From Solidesulfovibrio sp. (GTDB lineage: Bacteria > Desulfobacterota > Desulfovibrionia > Desulfovibrionales > Desulfovibrionaceae), in contig NZ_JBCFBA010000020.1 in the NCBI RefSeq assembly GCF_038562415.1, positions 1-64,000 on the forward strand: a DNA stretch of 64,000 nucleotides. The letters run 5' to 3'. Every line of letters starts with the position of its first letter. Within the stretch, counting starts at the first letter, position 1. The notes beneath the pieces are model-generated. The model did no database searches, had not been told where the DNA came from, and worked only from the letters and a program-made list of their open reading frames with translations. The position numbers were made by a program, and so were the translations under genes. This document shows, piece after piece, positions 49,199 through 56,566 of this stretch.

Positions 49199-49918
49199 CT
49201 AGTCCAGGGTCAGGAAGCAGGGCTGGCAATGACCGTCGGTGAAGGCGGCGGCAAAGGCCACGCCGGCCACGGGCTGGTCGGTGTCCAGGCTGGCGTTCAT
49301 GGCCGTGACACTGCCGGCCGTGGCCCCGGGCACGAGCATGCTGCCCACGGGCGCCGTGCCGGCGGCCAGGCAGCAGGCCACGCCGCCGGTCTGGGCGAAG
49401 AAGTAGTGCCCGGCCGGCACGTCGCAGGGGGCGACCCCGACCGGCAGGTTCTCCTCCGTGGCCGAGGCCGCCACCCCGCCCCAGGGCGAAGGCACAAGGG
49501 ACACCTTGGAAGCGGTGGTCAGGGCGACGCGCAGGGGTTCGGCCAGCGTGAGCACCACCGTGCCGCCGGCGGCGCAGGCGGTGTTGGACAGAATGCGGCA
49601 CTGCCGGCCCTTGCCGGCCGCGTCGGCCACCTGCAGGTAGCCGTCTTCGTAGGCGTTTTCGGCCACGGCCGCGGCGCCCACGGTCAGGGACAGCACCCGG
49701 TCGCCCACGGCGGCCGGGGTGGCGGCGAGGTTCTGGTGAACGGCGACCGCCGCCGGGGCCATACCCAGGCTGCCGGCACTGATGGCTGCGGCGCCGGCCT
49801 TGGCGTAGCGGAACTTGCGGCCGTCGGCGGTGATGCGCAGGGCGCCTACGGCCTCGCGCTTGGCCGGCGAGGTTTCGGTCACGTCCTGGGTGAAGGAAAG
49901 TTTCATGGGCTGGGCCAT
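49199..49918 (-). CDS. Putative capsid decoration / head fibre protein
   Basis: A 239-aa Ala/Gly/Val-rich beta protein (KLSFTQDVTETSPAKREAVG, LSLTVGAAAVAENAYEDGYL, PAGHYFFAQTGGVACCLAAG). It follows the major capsid gene by 43 bases, a usual place for decoration proteins. Identity by position and composition only. Confidence 0.6.
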   Translation of the reverse strand: MAQPMKLSFTQDVTETSPAKREAVGALRITADGRKFRYAKAGAAAISAGSLGMAPAAVAVHQNLAATPAAVGDRVLSLTVGAAAVAENAYEDGYLQVADAAGKGRQCRILSNTACAAGGTVVLTLAEPLRVALTTASKVSLVPSPWGGVAASATEENLPVGVAPCDVPAGHYFFAQTGGVACCLAAGTAPVGSMLVPGATAGSVTAMNASLDTDQPVAGVAFAAAFTDGHCQPCFLTLD

Positions 49919-49961
49919 TTCGTCCTCCAGGTTGGGTGGATTGCGGCGGTTGCGGCGCGGC

Positions 49962-50933
49962 CTAGGACAGGTTGGAATGGCAGGCGTGGGCCTTGCGGTT
50001 GGAGCAGATGAGGTTGCCGTGCCAGAGGATCTTCATGGAGCGGCCGGCCGGCCCGGCCAGGTCGACCCAGGGCTGGCGGGCGAAGAAGCCGTTTTGGTGC
50101 ACGGCAAATCCCAGGTAGTTGGTGTTGACGGCAAACAGGCAGCCGGCCGGGCAGTAGTCGTCGGCGGCCACGATCATGCCTTCGTAGACCAGGTGGGTGA
50201 AGCCGGCGCTGAGCACCCCGTCATCGGTGACGAAGCGCTGCTGCACCTGGAGGATGCGGGAGACCTTGTTGTAGAGGGATTCGGTGGTGACGGCGATGTT
50301 GGGCTTGCCGTCGCGGCCGTCGGAGACCTTGGCGGCGCTGCGCAGTTCCTGGAGCACTTCGAGGCTCACTGCCTCGGACGTGGCGTCGGTCACGCCCTTC
50401 CAGGGCTTGGTGCCGTCGGCGGCCACCAGGTCGTTTTCGGCGATGCCGCCGTAGGGCTTGTCGGCGTCGGGGCTGGTGAGCGCCCGCAGGCCGGTAAGGG
50501 TGGGCGCCTCGTCGCCGGCGGCGGAATACAGGGTGGCGGCCAGCCAGCCGGCACAGGTGCGCTGGGCGGTCTCGATCTTCTGGGTCACGAACTGCACGGC
50601 GGCATAATCCCCGGCGGCGGCCACCTCGTCGGTGAGGTAGACGGTGGCGTTGCCGTAGGCGTGCTTCCAGTTGTAGGCGGCGGCGTTGACGCTGACCCGG
50701 TCGTCGCTGGAGAGCGTGTCGGAGCGGGTGAAAAAGCCGCCCTCGGCGTCGGAGTAGTTCAGCGGCACCCGGATCTTCTCGCCGCCGCCCGGACGCTCGA
50801 ACAGGCCGGCCTGGCGGTTCATGAGCAGGTCCAGGAGAAAGGAGTTGCGGAAGTAGATGTCCACGGCCTTGCCGCCGGCGGCGGCGAAATAGTCGCTGGT
50901 GATGGCTTCGATTTCGGTAAGCGTCAGGGACAT
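49962..50933 (-). CDS. Major capsid protein
   Basis: A 323-aa protein that fits an HK97-fold coat protein in size and pattern: N-terminal helix LTLTEIEAITSDYF, then KIRVPLNYSDAEGGFF, the long helical AVQFVTQKIETAQRTCAGWL, and late LVYEGMIVAADDYCPAGCLF and MKILWHGNLI. It lies between scaffold and decoration genes. ATG 50933 has a well-placed AAGGAGG ribosome site. Confidence 0.8.
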   Translation of the reverse strand: MSLTLTEIEAITSDYFAAAGGKAVDIYFRNSFLLDLLMNRQAGLFERPGGGEKIRVPLNYSDAEGGFFTRSDTLSSDDRVSVNAAAYNWKHAYGNATVYLTDEVAAAGDYAAVQFVTQKIETAQRTCAGWLAATLYSAAGDEAPTLTGLRALTSPDADKPYGGIAENDLVAADGTKPWKGVTDATSEAVSLEVLQELRSAAKVSDGRDGKPNIAVTTESLYNKVSRILQVQQRFVTDDGVLSAGFTHLVYEGMIVAADDYCPAGCLFAVNTNYLGFAVHQNGFFARQPWVDLAGPAGRSMKILWHGNLICSNRKAHACHSNLS

Positions 50934-50951
50934 GCGGGTTCCTCCTTCGGA

Positions 50952-51509
50952 TTAGGCGCCGGCGGACTGGCGACGGGCGGCGAGGCGGGCGGCCAGGACG
51001 GCATGGATGCCGCCGAACTTCTCCGGCGCGGCCAGGTCGGGATCCGGGCCACGGCCCCGGTCGGGTGTCGCCGTGGCGGCGCCGAGCGTGCGGGCCAGGC
51101 CCTTGGTGCGCAGCTTTTCCATGAGCCCGGCCTCGGCCGCGGCGGCGCCTTCCCGGCGGGCGTCGGCCACGGCGGCGTCCCGGGCCTGGCGTTCGGCCGC
51201 CAGGTGGTGGGCGAAGTAGGCCCCGACGTCGTCGAGCAGCGCGTTGGCCCGCTTCTGGGCCTCCAGGGCGCCGTTTTCGGCCAGTCCCCGGAAATCCGGA
51301 TGCTCGGCCGCGAAACGGTTGAGGAGCGCCTCGCGCTCGGCCTGGCGGCGGCGGGCCTCCACGGCGTCGAGGCGGGCTTCGAGCAGGGCGTCCAGGCGCT
51401 TTTCCAGATCGGCGAAAAACGGCTCCAGCACGGCAAGCCCGGGGTCACCGGAAGCGGCGGGAGCGGCGGCGGGGGCCTTTTCGGGCGACGCGACGGTTTG
51501 GGTTTCCAT
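50952..51509 (-). CDS. Putative scaffold protein
   Basis: A 185-aa, almost wholly helical and charged protein (PFFADLEKRLDALLEARLDA, HLAAERQARDAAVADARREG) with the length and composition of phage scaffolds, directly before the capsid gene. ATG 51509 follows GGGAGG; the open frame continues upstream with arginine-rich sequence that is out of character. Confidence 0.7.
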   Translation of the reverse strand: METQTVASPEKAPAAAPAASGDPGLAVLEPFFADLEKRLDALLEARLDAVEARRRQAEREALLNRFAAEHPDFRGLAENGALEAQKRANALLDDVGAYFAHHLAAERQARDAAVADARREGAAAAEAGLMEKLRTKGLARTLGAATATPDRGRGPDPDLAAPEKFGGIHAVLAARLAARRQSAGA

Positions 51510-51580
51510 GACCTCCCCTTTTCGGTTGACGGTTGCGAGGGAACGGCCGGCCGGTTGGCGGCGGACCGGAAACAACGGTG

Positions 51581-51946
51581 TCAGGCCACGCCGTGGCGAG
51601 CGGCGAAACGGGCCCGGACTTCGCGGGCGATGTCCGGGCCGGGCGCGGGCGGCCGGCGGGACTCGCCGCCCTCCAGGGGGCGCAGTTTCTCGCCGGCCAG
51701 CCAGCGGCGGTAGTTGGCCCGGCTGGGCTCGGCCAGGAAGGCGCGCACGTGGGGCTTTGGCGAATCCTTGTCCACCACGGCCATGACCGAGGGGAGCCAA
51801 TCGGCGTCGGCCCGGTAGCCGCCCCCCACGGAGAGGAGCCGCTCGGCCGTGCCGCCGCAGGCGCACACGCTTTGCCCCTCCCCCATCTTCGCCATGGCCT
51901 CGAACGTCCGTCCGCACACCCGACAGGCAAAGTCATACAGCGGCAT
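51581..51946 (-). CDS. FmdB-type zinc-ribbon protein in the phage cluster
   Basis: A 121-aa protein whose first 45 residues are an FmdB-like ribbon: MPLYDFACRVCGRTFEAM then VCACGG, with three to four Cys residues for zinc. The rest is basic and Pro/Arg-rich (REVRARFAARHG). FmdB-like genes do turn up beside phage portal genes, but the job is unknown. GAGGG precedes ATG 51946, which overlaps the end of the portal gene by 14 bases. Confidence 0.7.
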   Translation of the reverse strand: MPLYDFACRVCGRTFEAMAKMGEGQSVCACGGTAERLLSVGGGYRADADWLPSVMAVVDKDSPKPHVRAFLAEPSRANYRRWLAGEKLRPLEGGESRRPPAPGPDIAREVRARFAARHGVA

Positions 51947-53726
51947 GACTACCCTCCTCTCCCTGCCCATCCCCCTTTCGGGGGGCTCGGGGGGGATGAT
52001 CCCCCCCGGCGGGGTTCGGGGCGGCGCCCCGATTCTCTTCTCCCCTCTCCCGGCCCATGCGCTCCAGCACGGCGGCGCGGCCGGACCAGTCGAGCTTGTC
52101 CAGGAGGTCGCGGCGGTCGATGGCCCCCATCTGGTAGAGGGCCAGGGCCTCCTCGCGCTGCTGCACCCGGGAGACGGGCATGGTGGAGCCGGAGACCACG
52201 GTGAGGCGGGCGGGGATGCGGCAGTCGGCGCCGTGCAGGGGCGCCACGGTCAGGCGGCCGTTTTCGGCGAAGCTGATCCAGCGCTCCTCGGTGTACCAGT
52301 TTTGCATGTGGCTCAAAAACATGCGGCCGCGTTCGCGGATGAGCCGGGAGTAGTTGCGGATCTTGCCGCGCAGCATGGTGGCCGCCTGCTCGATGAGGGC
52401 GGAAATGGCCCGGTAGGCGATGACGGGATGGTCGGGCGAGGCGGCCCGCTCCAGGTCGCCCAGGCCCGATATCTGGGCGAAAAGCTCCCGGTGGATGGCC
52501 AGCACGCTTTCGATGTCCTTGGTGTTGTTGACAAATTCCAGGTAGCGGATGCCCTGGGCGGCGGCCATGGACGTGGGGTTGACGATGCCCTGGCGGTTGG
52601 TGAAGGCGGCGTTGGCCACGCCGGAATCCCGGGGATTGATGATTTTGGGCCGGGCGCAGCGGTCCTTGTGGGCGGTGAGCTGGGCCAGGCACTTGTTGAC
52701 CTCGTGCTGCAGGCCGGCCAGCTGCTCGAAGTCCGAGGCGCCCCAGAGGCTGGCCGGGTCGGTCAGGGAGTTGGCCAGGGCGAAGGGATAGCGGTCGTAG
52801 AGGTAGGTGGCCATGGCCTCGGCCGGCCTCAGTTGCGGGTTGACCGAGGGATTGGGCCGGTCGGACAGCACCAGGTCGCCGGCCCCGGCCACGGTGACGC
52901 AGCGGATGAACCCTGGGTACAGGGGGCCATCCTCGGTCATGGTGTAATCGCGCGCCCAGCATTCGCACACGAGCACCGCGTCGTCGCTCGGGCCGTCGCC
53001 GCCGCGCGCGCCGACCAGGGTCTTGAGCACCTCGCCGAAGCGGGAAAAAAGCCCCAGCCGCGAGCCGTCGCCCGTGGCCATCTCCCGGCGGTTGTCGCCG
53101 AGCGAGGCCAGCAGGGCGGCGTCGCTGGCGAGCTTGCCCGCGGCCTCGGGCCAGCGCCGGGCGGCCTCGGCCAGGGGCATGGGCGTGAAATGGAGCACGG
53201 CCGCGGCGTCCTGGAGCTCCAGGGTATCGGTGGGGAACACGCCAAAGGCGAAGGGGTCGACCACCACGGTGCGCACCTCGCCCAGGCCGTATTCGAGGTC
53301 CGGGTCGAAGACGACCTTCTCCACGGCGATGCCGTAGGTCTCGCCGTTGATGACCGAGCGTTCGAAGGCGGACTGCTGTTCCTGCTCGATCCACCAGCAG
53401 GCGGCGGCCCGCTCCAGGGTGCGGAAGAGTTCCTCGTCGCCGCCGGGCCCCACCCGGTTGACGTTGAAGGTGGGGTTGTTGTCCGTGAGCATGTTGACGG
53501 TGCGCTGGCGGTGCAGGTGGAGCAGGTTGGCCGCGCCGGCCAGGGGCTCGGCGGCCGGCCAGGCCCGGCCCAGGCCCAGGCGGTAGTGGCTGGTCCATTT
53601 TTCGGCCAGTCCCAGCCGGGCCTTGTCGCGCACCGCGGCTTCGAGGAGTTCGAAGACGCGCGGCCCGACCAGGTCCGGTCGGTTGGCCGGCGGGAGCAGT
53701 TCGCGGTTGCGGTCGGCGTGGGCCAT
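51933..53726 (-). CDS. Portal protein, podovirus (P22/N4-like) type
   Basis: A 597-aa protein matching large podovirus portals in length and layout: stem/wing region (KWTSHYRLGLGRAWPAAEPL, TVNMLTDNNPTFNVNRVG), SVINGETYGIAVEKVVFDPD, and the long helical segment DFEQLAGLQHEVNKCLAQLT with ARPKIINPRDSGV. It forms the ring at one capsid vertex through which DNA moves. Its last about 35 residues (GAAPNPAGGDHPP) are encoded by repeat copy B and look like a recent addition. ATG 53726 shares a base with the preceding TAA. Confidence 0.8.
   Translation of the reverse strand: MAHADRNRELLPPANRPDLVGPRVFELLEAAVRDKARLGLAEKWTSHYRLGLGRAWPAAEPLAGAANLLHLHRQRTVNMLTDNNPTFNVNRVGPGGDEELFRTLERAAACWWIEQEQQSAFERSVINGETYGIAVEKVVFDPDLEYGLGEVRTVVVDPFAFGVFPTDTLELQDAAAVLHFTPMPLAEAARRWPEAAGKLASDAALLASLGDNRREMATGDGSRLGLFSRFGEVLKTLVGARGGDGPSDDAVLVCECWARDYTMTEDGPLYPGFIRCVTVAGAGDLVLSDRPNPSVNPQLRPAEAMATYLYDRYPFALANSLTDPASLWGASDFEQLAGLQHEVNKCLAQLTAHKDRCARPKIINPRDSGVANAAFTNRQGIVNPTSMAAAQGIRYLEFVNNTKDIESVLAIHRELFAQISGLGDLERAASPDHPVIAYRAISALIEQAATMLRGKIRNYSRLIRERGRMFLSHMQNWYTEERWISFAENGRLTVAPLHGADCRIPARLTVVSGSTMPVSRVQQREEALALYQMGAIDRRDLLDKLDWSGRAAVLERMGRERGEENRGAAPNPAGGDHPPRAPRKGDGQGEEGSHAAV
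51971..52031 (-). repeat. Multi-hairpin GC-rich repeat, copy B, inside the portal gene
   Basis: Three stems in a row: CCCCC/GGGGG (51971-51985), seven G against seven C (51989-52007) and CGGGGC/GCCCCG (52017-52031). The linker core GGCGGGGTTCGGGGC (52008-52022) matches copy C at 14 of 15 bases. Here it lies inside the coding frame and encodes the portal's C-terminal tail. Confidence 0.6.
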
Positions 53727-53998
53727 TAGTTGCCCTCCTTGCGGCGGCGGCATCCGGCGGCGGGGATGGCGAGGTCGCCCCGGTCGGTTTCGAGGCTTGC
53801 CCGGCTGGCCGGGTCGTAGCCCTGGGGGTGGTGGCGGCAGTAGGGACAGCGGGCGTGCTCGAAGGAAGCTTCCGGATCAAAGGGCGGCGGGAAGCCGGGC
53901 TCCAGGGGGCCGAACACGGCGCCGAGAAGCGGCGGGCGGAGGTCGGCGGGGTCGAAGGCGGCAATGGCGGCGTGGCACAAGCGGCAGCGCAGGATCAT
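53726..53998 (-). CDS. Small Cys-rich zinc-ribbon-like protein at the head of the phage cluster
   Basis: A 90-aa protein with two Cys pairs, CRLC (about 5-8) and CPYC (about 57-60), each followed by His, as in a zinc ribbon. It sits where a terminase gene would usually be in a phage head module. ATG 53998 starts at the first Cys motif; the frame continues upstream without homology. Function unknown. Confidence 0.6.
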   Translation of the reverse strand: MILRCRLCHAAIAAFDPADLRPPLLGAVFGPLEPGFPPPFDPEASFEHARCPYCRHHPQGYDPASRASLETDRGDLAIPAAGCRRRKEGN

Positions 53999-54281
53999 GT
54001 TGGCTCTCCCCTTTTGGCGGCGGCGTTTCCCGCCGCCCGCAAAAGCCATCAGTCCATGGGAAGCGGACAGAAACCAGCCGGTTTCCGTCATTATTTCGCC
54101 GGGCCGGTCGCGGTTTCCGGTCTGTCGCCGGGTCAAAAACCGAGCACGAGCTCAGTCGAAAATAGCGAAACGAGAAAAAAAGCACGAATAATCGCGGCGT
54201 TGCCCGAATTTTCATTGTGGCGGGCACGGCTTTCGGGTATGCATGATGGCATTTCAAATTTTCCCTGGGAGGACACGCCTT

Positions 54282-54698
54282 ATGCTCGGCATGGAGAAAA
54301 AGGTCCGCGCGCTGTACGGCGACGACGTGGAAAGCAAGGTCGGCAACCCCGTGGTGGAAGCCAAGGAGACAGCCAATTCGGCGCGGGCCGGCCTGGCCCT
54401 GGCCATCCTGGCCATCGTGCTGGCTTTTGGCGTCTACGTGGCCCTGGACGCCAAGATTTCAGGCGTGGCGCAAACCGTGGCCGACGTGCCGGCCAAGGTG
54501 GCGGCCATCGACGCCAAGGTGGCGGAATTCGAAGGCCTGCCGGCGAAGCTCCGCAAGCAGCTGGCGGCGGAGAAGGTGGCGGAATTCGCGGCCGCGGCCG
54601 ATCGCCTGGCGGCTGGCCTGGACAGCGCCGACCAGAAGGCGGTTCTGGCCAAGATTTCGGAAATGGCCAAGCAGTTGCAGGCCGACGTGGCCAAGTAG
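54282..54698 (+). CDS. Single-pass membrane protein with coiled coil, unknown
   Basis: A 138-aa protein: a short soluble N-terminus (EKKVRALYGDDVESK), one membrane helix at about 38-55 (LALAILAIVLAFGVYVAL) and a long Ala/Lys-rich coiled coil to the end. Divergent from the phage cluster and 283 bp from its first gene, with the next small gene 19 bases on. ATG 54282 follows GGGAGG. I do not recognise the family; a holin role is not supported by the long coiled coil. Confidence 0.7.
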   Translation: MLGMEKKVRALYGDDVESKVGNPVVEAKETANSARAGLALAILAIVLAFGVYVALDAKISGVAQTVADVPAKVAAIDAKVAEFEGLPAKLRKQLAAEKVAEFAAAADRLAAGLDSADQKAVLAKISEMAKQLQADVAK

Positions 54699-54717
54699 CG
54701 GCGGGAAGGAGGAGGCC

Positions 54718-54912
54718 ATGGCGGACTACGTTGTCGGGGTGACGGACGGCTACCACTCCATCGCCTTTGCCGACGGCCTGGAGCCGGCCGAACGCCGCCC
54801 CTTTTCCATCGCGTCCCCTTCGGCCCTGACCCGGGCCGAGGCGAGCCTGCCCACGGCCGCGCCGGCCCTGGCGGAAATGCCCCGGGGCAGCATCACGAAC
54901 ACCACCGCCTGA
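54718..54912 (+). CDS. Small protein of unknown function
   Basis: A 64-aa protein (ADYVVGVTDGYHSIAFADGL, then Ala/Pro-rich to ITNTTA). It has an excellent AAGGAGG ribosome site 8 bases before ATG 54718 and is followed by a strong terminator, so it is very probably real. Same transcript as the coiled-coil protein. No family recognised. Confidence 0.65.
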   Translation: MADYVVGVTDGYHSIAFADGLEPAERRPFSIASPSALTRAEASLPTAAPALAEMPRGSITNTTA

Positions 54913-54937
54913 AACAAGGCGCCCCGATCACGGAAAA

Positions 54938-54969
54938 GGCCGTCGCCCGCAAGGGCGGCGGCCTTTTTT
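54938..54969 (+). terminator. Rho-independent terminator
   Basis: An 11-bp GC-rich stem (54938-54948 with 54953-54963, loop GCAA) followed by six T residues, 25 bases after the small gene. The four A residues before the stem would give it partial function for the converging trmO-like gene. Confidence 0.9.
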
Positions 54970-54992
54970 GCCTGGGGAGAAGGGCCGGCCGG

Positions 54993-55490
54993 TCAGGCGG
55001 GCGGCACGAAGCGGTCGTCGCTGCGGGTGGCGGCGACCGTGCCGCCCCGGCCTTCGAGCCAGCCCGAGCGCACCGGGCCGGCCGGGGCGTCGAAGGCCGG
55101 GGCGTAGGGCTTGATGTCGAGTAGCGGCGTGCCGTCCAGGACATCGACTCCGCGCACCTGCACCACCGACCCCTCCACGGCGACCAACTCGACCACGGAC
55201 AGGCCGATGGGGTTGGGCCGCTTGGGGGCGCGGGTGGCGAAAAGCCCGCGCGGCGTGTCGTCGAGATACGGGGTGACGGTCAGATTGTAGCCCTTGGAGG
55301 CGTGGAAGAGATAGAGGAGATAGATGTGGGAAAAGCCGTCCAGGTCGGCCAGGGCCGGGGCCAGGGCCGGGTCGAGCTCCAGGCGCCCCAGGGTTTCCCG
55401 GGCGCCGCCGGGCTGGATGGGCATGCCGGCCAGGGCCGTAAACGGCGAACGGATGACGCCGATGGGGGTCAGGGTGCAGGATCGTTCCAT
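54993..55490 (-). CDS. trmO: TsaA/TrmO-like tRNA m6t6A methyltransferase
   Basis: A 165-aa protein of the TrmO (TsaA/YaeB) family, which methylates N6-threonylcarbamoyladenosine at position 37 of some tRNAs using SAM. Family features: PIGVIRSPF at the start, LDGFSHIYLLYLFH, GLFATRAPKRPNPIGLS (SAM-binding) and GVDVLDGTPLLDIKPY. Length is at the short end, consistent with forms lacking a C-terminal domain. Confidence 0.88.
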   Translation of the reverse strand: MERSCTLTPIGVIRSPFTALAGMPIQPGGARETLGRLELDPALAPALADLDGFSHIYLLYLFHASKGYNLTVTPYLDDTPRGLFATRAPKRPNPIGLSVVELVAVEGSVVQVRGVDVLDGTPLLDIKPYAPAFDAPAGPVRSGWLEGRGGTVAATRSDDRFVPPA

Positions 55491-55532
55491 GGAAAACCTC
55501 CCATGCGGGGCGCGCGGCTGGGGCGCGCCGTT

Positions 55533-56378
55533 TCAGGACTGTTTTTCGAAGCTGTCGCTGGCCCAGGCCACGCCATAGGCGAAGGCCATGCCGGCCACGC
55601 CCAGAAGCGGCGCGTAGTAGGCGGGCGCGGCCAGGGCGAAACGGATGAACAGCGTGGCCAGGGCGAAACCGGAATTGCGGAACACCGAGCGGAAGGCCGG
55701 CTGGTAGGTGTGGGAAAGCAGTACGATGAAGATGTCGCTGAAAATGAGCACGGTGTAAAAGACCGTGAAAAAGTCGTGAGCCACGCCCGTCCTGGCGCTT
55801 TCCCAGGCGACCCACAGGCCGAAGGTCAGGAAGAACACCAGCAGGCAGAAGGCCAGGAACTTCTTGTTGGCCACGAACGGGTAGAGCCAGGGGCCCTTGG
55901 GCGCTTGCGGCTTGTTGCGGTAGCGACGGTAGTACATGCCCAGGCCGATGAAGCACAACAGCGCCCCCGCGCCGTCGGCCAGCATGGGCAGCAGCACGTG
56001 GACGGATTCGATGAGGATGATGGGCTCGTGGAGGTGGACGAGCTCCTTGAAGGCGTCGCGCAACAGGATCAGGCACAGGATCTCGAACTGCTTGCCCAGG
56101 GACTTGGTGACCGAACAGGGCAGCACGAAGATGAGGTCCACCACCTCCTGGATGAGCACCAGGGTGAAGGCGAGGTTGATGGCGTAGAAATGGGAGGTGG
56201 GCGTCAGCCTGGCCAGCACCGGGGGCAGCAGGCCGCGCAGGTTGAGCTCGATACCGACCAGCCCGATGCAAAAGGCCACGACCTGGCTGACGGCCACGAA
56301 GCGCCGGGTTTGCGGCCGTTCCCAGAAGGAATGCAGGGGATCGAACAGATTGGTGGCGAATTCGTAGAAGGTGATCAT
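55533..56378 (-). CDS. Polytopic membrane protein, unknown
   Basis: A 281-aa protein with about seven membrane helices (for example [54 protein letters not shown]). I do not recognise the family; the pattern has no transporter signature. It lies 42 bases upstream of the trmO-like gene on the same strand, and divergent from the chemoreceptor gene across 188 bp. Confidence 0.75.
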   Translation of the reverse strand: MITFYEFATNLFDPLHSFWERPQTRRFVAVSQVVAFCIGLVGIELNLRGLLPPVLARLTPTSHFYAINLAFTLVLIQEVVDLIFVLPCSVTKSLGKQFEILCLILLRDAFKELVHLHEPIILIESVHVLLPMLADGAGALLCFIGLGMYYRRYRNKPQAPKGPWLYPFVANKKFLAFCLLVFFLTFGLWVAWESARTGVAHDFFTVFYTVLIFSDIFIVLLSHTYQPAFRSVFRNSGFALATLFIRFALAAPAYYAPLLGVAGMAFAYGVAWASDSFEKQS

Positions 56379-56566
56379 CGGCGTTACCCACAGGCCTTAT
56401 GCCAAAGGGCCGCCGGAAAAGGAAGACCGGCGAAGCCCTTGCCATCGTGTCGGCGTTGGGTCATAGCATGGCCTATCAGGGTCGTCCTTCGCTCCGCCTG
56501 GACGCATCGCGGCGGAACGGACCAGCAAAACGGACCGCCACGAGTCCGCAATCCGGGGAATGCCGC

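Larger units (their letters stand above)
36632..53998 (-). mobile_element. Podovirus-like structural gene cluster (prophage remnant, split prophage or domesticated particle)
   Basis: About 21 tightly packed minus-strand genes in head-then-tail order: zinc-ribbon protein, portal, FmdB-type ribbon, scaffold, capsid, decoration protein, connector, tail proteins, tail fibre. Many starts and stops overlap. No terminase, integrase, repressor, replication, lysis or tape-measure gene is present, and no att repeats or tRNA are visible at the edges. Base composition matches the host except at the tail-fibre end. Assignments rest on gene order and a few recognisable proteins. Confidence 0.75.

Noticed and set aside
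36632-53998. Attachment sites or an integrase for the phage-like cluster
   Set aside because: I looked at both edges for a tRNA, direct repeats and a recombinase gene and found none.
54219-54240. Possible sigma-54 promoter before the coiled-coil gene
   Set aside because: TGGC and a later TTTC are present, but the spacing and the GC at -12 do not match the -24/-12 consensus.
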